From Larix kaempferi (lineage: Eukaryota; Streptophyta; Pinopsida; Pinales; Pinaceae), in the NCBI GenBank assembly GCA_027924585.1, contig BSBM01000608.1, positions 8,062,501 through 8,126,500 of the forward strand: 64,000 nucleotides of DNA. The letters run 5' to 3'. A program made the position numbers and the translations under genes. Shown piece by piece: positions 59,101 to 64,000 of the stretch. Position 1 is the first letter of the stretch; each line of letters starts with the position of its first letter. The notes beneath the pieces are model-generated. The model made no database searches. It saw only the letters and a program-made list of their open reading frames with translations, and had not been told where the DNA came from.

Positions 59101-60641
59101 CTCTGCTTAATTGTATGAAAGACTTCCTGGGACACTCCTACAGCATCGTGAATCTGTCGTCCGTGTAGAAACCCATACTGTTCCTTGGATAGGTGTCTTG
59201 ATAACATAGGTTTGATTCTATCAACAATGATCTTGGAGATAATCTTGTAAACCAGATTGCACAAAGCAATCGGTCTGAATTCATCAAAATTATTCGGATA
59301 GGATGTTTTTGGAATGAGTGCCAGATATGTAGTGTTTAATGCCCCGGAAACAATGCCTAATCTCCGTGATTCGTCCACAGCCAGTCGGAGATCATCCCCC
59401 ATAATATCAAAGAAATGGATGAATATCTCCACCGTCCATCCATCCGGTCTAGGAGCTTTATCTTTAGCAAATCCTCGCAGGGTTTTTTCCACATCATCCA
59501 GAGAGACATCCAGAAAAATGTCATCCCCTTCCACCTCATTAAAGATCCGAGGGTATTCCTTTATAAGCATAAACTGTTCAGCCAGAGTAGTATTTTTTGG
59601 GTCACAATAGTAGTCCTGAAAGTGATGGACAGCCTCATTCATTAATTCTTCCCCCCCCCAGATCCTCCGACCCATATGATCATTCAGATCCCAAATGGTA
59701 TTCTGCATCCTGCGGGAGTCTGCAAATTGATGAAAATTTTTTGTATTCAGATCCCCAGCTTTGAGCCAAATAGCTCTACTCTTCAACCTCCAAGATTCCT
59801 CCTGTATCAGAAGTATTTTCATTTTTCGACACTCCAATGATTAGAGTTTCGAAATATCCATATTGCTGAGACCAGTGCCTATATTTCGCTGCATCAGAGT
59901 TTCCACTTCCTTCTCAATCTCCGCAAGTTCCCTACCCATCAAGGCTTTTTTATTTTTTTCCCACAATATGGTATAGTCTTTTATCGCCTTGAGTTTCACC
60001 GCCAGCTTGTCCATAGCAGATCTTTCCCCCGAAACATCCACATGTAGCCACAAAGTTTTTACCCCCGTAGTGTATTCAACATCTGAAAGCCACATGGAGT
60101 TGAATTTGAAAGGGAAGGATTTATGGTAGGGCTCCTCATCAAATTGTAGAATGATGGGAAGGTGATCACTGATTTTTATTTGATGAATCCAGGATCTATA
60201 ATTATGAAAGTGTGTCAGGAGCGATTCCGATATTAGGAAACGATCAATGCGTTTCTGAATCAGATTCCCATCCTTCCTACCATTAGACCAAGCAGGTGCC
60301 AACGGCCGCGGGGCCACATCAACCAAGGAATGATTCATGAATAAATTAGAGAAATAGGGGCCCAGGGGATCCCGCCTGGCCAGACCCCCCCAATACTCCT
60401 CATCCCCCCACGTAAAGTTGAGGTCCCCAGCAATAATTAAGTTCTCTAAATCCAGCAGATATTCCGATACAGCCAAGTCCCAGAAAGTCTCCCGATTACT
60501 ATAAGGGTCGTAACAATTTATAATTTTGATGTTCTTTTCCGGTCCCCGAATGTTTCCTGACAACAAAATACCCAGAGAGATGTTTGATGGGATTAGTCTC
60601 AAAACTAGTGGGTTCCATGCCGCGAGGAGGCCCCTAAATTG
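56177..60641 (-). mobile_element. 5'-truncated LINE with RNase H
   Basis: On the minus strand it begins at 60641, inside the endonuclease domain. ORF1 and the endonuclease N terminus are absent. It continues through RT, zinc region and RNase H to 56688, then a ~510-bp 3' UTR ending in a short A run (56177-56183, TTTTTTT on plus). Flanked by a 92-bp (right) and 138-bp (left, internally expanded) duplication of the target. 5' truncation is typical of LINE insertion by target-primed reverse transcription. Confidence 0.9.
56688..60641 (-). pseudogene. LINE ORF2: endonuclease, RT, zinc finger, RNase H
   Basis: One reading frame runs the whole way with no frameshift, broken by four nonsense codons at 59841, 57837, 57525 and 56880. 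Endonuclease part (60602-59900): IAGDLNFTW, RIDRFLIS, ISDHLPI. RT (about 59400-58500): KAPRPDGWTVEIF, FRPIALCNLVYKIISKI, LQLDLVKAYDKVDW, GLRQGCPLSPLLF and FVDD (codons 58749-58760) are all intact. The RT C-terminal zinc region (zf-RVT type) follows (WKLVLPLKIKCFVWLA, then CSLCC). The RNase H has its four acids: FFDG, TRSELCALW, GDSLSIINW and EANMEADKLS. The plant LINE (L1-like) clade with an ORF2-fused RNase H is the best fit. Recently dead: all catalytic motifs from RT onward survive. Confidence 0.9.
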
Positions 60642-60733
60642 TCACAATGAACCAAATGGCATAAACAAGATTTACCCAATCAGAAGAGTGAAAAACTTAC
60701 CTTTCACCATTTAAGCCCCTATTAAAATATATC
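60642..60733. repeat. LINE target duplication, right copy (92 bp)
   Basis: Matches 56039-56176. The shared start is 'tcacaatgaaccaaat' and the shared end 'attaaaatatatc', immediately beside the LINE on both sides. Confidence 0.75.
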
Positions 60734-61157
60734 GTAAATTGTTTGAAAGGACGCAAAGGACCATAGGAGGGTATTAACTGAAAGTGCCAATAGTGGTAAA
60801 GGACTATATGGAGGGGACATATAACTTAAAGGTGCCAATTGTAGAAGCTCTCAGTGGTGGGACCCGGTTATGTACCAGCAAGTTAATGCTCCAGCGAGGT
60901 ACCTGTAGAAGAAGCCCGTGTTATTGTACTTTGTTGCTTGGTTGCACAAAGCAAGAAAATTATCCCTCAACTGATATGATGTGTCAAGATCCTCGAGAAG
61001 GAAAGGGCGGCGATCGTACACAGGTGAAATGATTTTTTTTATTTATAATAATTTTAATTCGATGAGAATCCTATATATTTCAAATAGGGTCAGAATTTCG
61101 TTAGGATTCAAATGTATACAGAGATCTTGTTGAGTTGGATCGACTGTGTTTTTTTTG
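60734..61157. other. Intergenic, no feature recognised
   Basis: Contains an 83-codon plus frame (60784-61032) of unrecognised content; probably chance. Confidence 0.4.
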
Positions 61158-61352
61158 GATCGGTACAAATTCGAACCTCTTACATCATAGTATTCGAGCA
61201 ACAACAAAAAAATTACTAAACGATTAGATTGGTAACTGCCATTTTTAAATCATTAAGATTTTTCTTATTGATCCCTAAAAATTCGAATCTCTTACAACAC
61301 GGCTTTCGAGCAGAAACAAAAATTTATTCAACGATTGGATTGATAACTGTCC
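61155..61352. repeat. ~111-bp direct duplication
   Basis: 'aaattcgaacctcttacatcat' region near 61167 recurs at about 61278 ('aaattcgaatctcttacaacac'), with the following 60 bases ('ttcgagca.aaacaaaaa', 'aacgatt.gattg.taactg') also matching. Confidence 0.8.
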
Positions 61353-62036
61353 TATGAGTAAAACAGTTTTCGTAAATCTTTGACCGATCTCCATGCTGCA
61401 TTCTTGCATTGAATTGGCATGTCGTGGCGGCTATCATGACAATGGATCTCCGCCATTCATTGCTTTCCTTAAATGCGTTCATCACCCAGCTCAACAACCA
61501 GGTTCTGCATAAATATTTCATGATCAGATTATTTGAAGATGCAGACAGGTCATTGAGCACAAAACGAAACCAGTCTTTTCCCATTAATGGGAAAAAGTTT
61601 CCATCCAATACGTCTGTCTTTTGTTTCAATCTTCGAAGTGAATGGCCTGCCTTGAGCATTCGCAGGATTATTATAAAATTGGGTCGATCTATTCATAGCG
61701 ATTAGGTGGATCTTCAGAATTCATTTGTGCCTCTCGAGATGCTAAACTTTTAGAATGTCTCGTGCAATTTATTTTGCTATGAAATGTAACGTATCTTTTC
61801 TTGATTGCATCAGGAAATTCCTTTTCTTACATACATTATTCTTCTTGCTTGATTCTTGTTGCAAAATATCCCTATGATGGTTCTTATAGCAAGTTTTTAA
61901 GAAGTTACTGATTTCTGCACCTGTAATTTTATGAAATTTGCCAGGCATATAGCCGGGAGTATATGGTTCATCTTCTTTGAATAACAGAAACTCTTGGAAA
62001 TAATACGTTTCGCCAGGCGAACAAGAGCAATTTAAG
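61353..62036 (+). promoter_or_regulatory. SUVH upstream region, possible 5' UTR exon
   Basis: An acceptor-like TTTCGCCAG ends at 62016, 20 bases before the ATG, and an in-frame stop (taa 62001-62003) lies just before it. The 5' leader is therefore probably spliced or starts near here. A ~110-codon minus frame (61324-61659) of unknown content overlaps. I cannot place the promoter. Confidence 0.3.
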
Positions 62037-64000
62037 ATGCTCATAAATTCTGGTGACGCTGATCGCTCCCACGGTAATGCCGCGAGTAAGAGCATTTTGG
62101 ACAAACGCAGAATTGAAGAAGACTGGAACAAGGATGACCCCATGAAAGATGCCCATGTACCTAAGCTCAAAATGCCAAAGAAAGATCCATTTCACATTCT
62201 CAAGAAGTCTGGTGAGAGTATCAACCCTCACCGTAATGAATTTCTAAAGAGAGTTTTGGGCAAAAGAATAATTGAAGAGGACCACAAGGGTTCAGTGGAA
62301 AGTGTACATGTTCCTAAGCTTCAGAAGCCAGTTAGACCATCTGCAGTACGTGATTTTCCGCCTGGCTGTGGCCGTGATGCATCTCCTGTTGCACCTCAAA
62401 ACTATATATCTTTACCCCAGAGATGTCCCATACCCCCTGTTTCAGCTTGTGGAGATTATTCCTCAGGTTTTGGCAAAAATGTTTCCTCAATGACCAAGAA
62501 GCAGCGCCTATTAGCTGTAGCCCCTAATTTCCATACTAATGGAGTAAAAGACAGCAGTCAACAACTTTCCAAAATAAATTATCATTTTTCTGCAACTGTG
62601 GAATTTCGAGCAAACGTAGAGACTAATTCTGTGAAACAAGAGAATGATGCTAGAAACAAAGAAGATGCTCCTAACAACAGAGAGAATAAAAACATGCTTT
62701 CATATAGACAAGCATTGAAAGAATCATATTATCTTTCTCAACATTCTAGAGAAGTAAGACGCAAAACCTTGCAACACTCCAAGGTGCGACCTAAAACAGG
62801 TAACATTCATCAGCATGCCAATATGATCAAGAAAGGAATTTCTACAGTCAAGGTTGAAGGGTTATGTTCTCCTTCACATAATACAAATGGAAATAATAAA
62901 GTAGCTCCATATAAGGTTGTGGCAACCCCCAAGGAGTTATGTTTAAAGATTGTCAGAACCAGTCATCAACTCTCTCAGCCTAAGTTTGTGAAAAATGCCC
63001 CAGAGTTAGCGCCATCTAAAACCCTGACAAATGCAGTGCCTATGGTCGGAGAACGGGCTACCCGGTCCAAAGTTAGAGAAACCTTGCGATCATTTCAAGT
63101 AGTTTGCCGGAAAACTGTGCAGATTGAGGAAGCCCGTGCTAAGGAGCCTGCACTAGCTGGTAAACGTCTGCGTGTCGATCTGATTGCCTCCAAAATTCTG
63201 AGAGATAATAACATGTATCTGAATACGGGCAAACAAATTGTGGGAGCTGTTCCTGGAGTTGAAGTTGGAGACCAATTCCAATATAGGATTGAACTTTGCA
63301 TTGTGGGTCTTCATCGGCAGGTACAGGCTGGGATTGATTTCTTGAAACTAGGAAAGGTGCAAGTGGCTACCAGCATTGTGGCATCAGGTGGTTATGAAGA
63401 TGATCTGGATACCGGGGATGTGTTGATATACACTGGCCAGGGTGGAAATAACTACTTTGGGGACAAAAGGCAGTCCAAGCATCAGATACTTGAACGCGGA
63501 AACTTGGCTCTTAAGAACAGCATAGACAGGAAGATACCTGTGAGAGTTATCCGTGGATTGAGGCAAAAGAATACTGGAAATCATGGAAATCGAGGAAAGA
63601 AAAAAAGTACACTGAATGTAATATATACATATGATGGGCTTTATGATGTGGAGAAATATTGGCTTGATAATGGAGCATCTGGATTCTCAGTATTCAAGTT
63701 CCAGTTAAGAAGACAGCCTGGTCAACCAGAGCTGGGCTTGAAGACGGTGCAATTTTTAGGGAAGACAAAGAAATATTCAATTCGTCTTAAGGACATTTCT
63801 GGAGGCAAAGAGAGGAAATGCATAGGTGCTGTGAATACTATTGATGAAGAAAATGGCCCGCCACAATTTGTTTACACAACGAAGGTTATTTATCCATCTT
63901 CGTGTCAGCCTATGCCTCATAAGGGTTGTGATTGTACTGATGGATGTTTGGATCCGTCAAAATGCTTTTGTGCTTTTAAAAATGGTGGAGAATTTCCATT
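62037..64000 (+). CDS. SUVH: SUVH-type histone H3K9 methyltransferase, 5' part
   Basis: Open from ATG 62037 to the window end (654 codons), with no intron needed. Residues 1-~100 hold a 53-residue duplication (LDKRRIEEDW / LGKRIIEEDH, HVPKLKMP / HVPKLQKP). Residues ~100-400 are basic and low in order. Residues ~404-560 form the SRA/YDG domain: VPGVEVGDQF, IVASGGYEDD, GDVLIYTGQGGNN, LERGNLALKNS, PVRVIRG and the YDG of TYDGLYDVEKYW. The Cys-rich pre-SET begins near residue 629 (GCDCTDGC, KCFCAFKNGGEFP); SET lies beyond the window. The protein should bind methylated DNA through SRA and methylate histone H3 Lys9, part of the KYP/SUVH silencing loop with CHG methylation. Long N terminus plus SRA fits the SUVH5/6 or SUVH4 group; I cannot choose. 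No lesion seen. This ATG is the first in frame after a stop at 62001, but a spliced upstream start is possible. Confidence 0.93.
   Translation, partial: MLINSGDADRSHGNAASKSILDKRRIEEDWNKDDPMKDAHVPKLKMPKKDPFHILKKSGESINPHRNEFLKRVLGKRIIEEDHKGSVESVHVPKLQKPVRPSAVRDFPPGCGRDASPVAPQNYISLPQRCPIPPVSACGDYSSGFGKNVSSMTKKQRLLAVAPNFHTNGVKDSSQQLSKINYHFSATVEFRANVETNSVKQENDARNKEDAPNNRENKNMLSYRQALKESYYLSQHSREVRRKTLQHSKVRPKTGNIHQHANMIKKGISTVKVEGLCSPSHNTNGNNKVAPYKVVATPKELCLKIVRTSHQLSQPKFVKNAPELAPSKTLTNAVPMVGERATRSKVRETLRSFQVVCRKTVQIEEARAKEPALAGKRLRVDLIASKILRDNNMYLNTGKQIVGAVPGVEVGDQFQYRIELCIVGLHRQVQAGIDFLKLGKVQVATSIVASGGYEDDLDTGDVLIYTGQGGNNYFGDKRQSKHQILERGNLALKNSIDRKIPVRVIRGLRQKNTGNHGNRGKKKSTLNVIYTYDGLYDVEKYWLDNGASGFSVFKFQLRRQPGQPELGLKTVQFLGKTKKYSIRLKDISGGKERKCIGAVNTIDEENGPPQFVYTTKVIYPSSCQPMPHKGCDCTDGCLDPSKCFCAFKNGGEFP

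Noticed and set aside
57478-59645. Plus-strand frames of 60-153 codons
   Set aside because: Antisense shadows of the LINE ORF2, which has full domain support on minus.
61769-62231. Minus-strand frames over the SUVH start
   Set aside because: Overlap the well-supported plus-strand SUVH coding sequence and show no domain.

Overview
The window looks like nuclear DNA of a seed plant with a very repeat-rich genome. A conifer or other gymnosperm is my guess, from the depth of retrotransposon nesting, not from a diagnostic marker. Nothing bacterial or organellar was seen. Only one apparently functional host gene is present: the 5' part of a SUVH-type histone H3 lysine-9 methyltransferase (SRA plus the start of pre-SET) at 62037-64000, running off the right edge. 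A second host-like gene at 5379-8668 (minus, BAH-like module) is dead. A solo LTR has landed in its coding sequence, and it carries a nonsense codon and a 1-nt frameshift.

Layout. 1-4440: four degenerate copies of an ~800-bp tandem repeat, one holding a 1,010-bp hAT-like insertion with 8-bp target duplication. 5.4-8.9 kb: broken BAH-like gene. 9-10.9 kb: degenerate repeats and an LTR fragment. 10891-18272: element E1, a non-autonomous LTR element. 18.3-24 kb: repeat debris (possible SINE, two short tandem arrays, duplicated AT-rich blocks). 24.2-53.6 kb: one decayed Ty3/gypsy element split by a nest of later insertions. 53.6-56 kb: orphan ORF, an LTR, a 198-bp fold-back hairpin. 56177-60641: 5'-truncated LINE (minus). 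60.7-62 kb: SUVH upstream region.

The nest is resolved to the base. The gypsy pol reading frame stops at 31366 and resumes at 53596, finishing its C terminus at 53614. Between lies E2 (31367-53590, same family as E1; target duplication gattt/tattt). Inside E2 lies a Ty1/copia element (33672-48138, minus; gattg). Inside the copia 3' LTR lies E3 (33686-43046; ctaca), whose two LTRs differ at roughly 20-25 of 1,380 positions. A separate 2.9-kb insertion (26888-29807; gtccg) splits the gypsy RNase H.

The most unusual material is the two non-autonomous LTR families. E1 and E2 have ~2-2.3-kb LTRs and tRNA-Met-type primer sites but no recognisable gag, protease, polymerase or integrase. Instead they carry what was once one open frame of about 1,012 codons, of a type I do not recognise. 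E3 has a 6.6-kb interior with no polymerase, an array of perfect short palindromes at a 31-bp period, and one intact 154-residue coiled-coil/zinc-knuckle ORF placed just before the polypurine tract.
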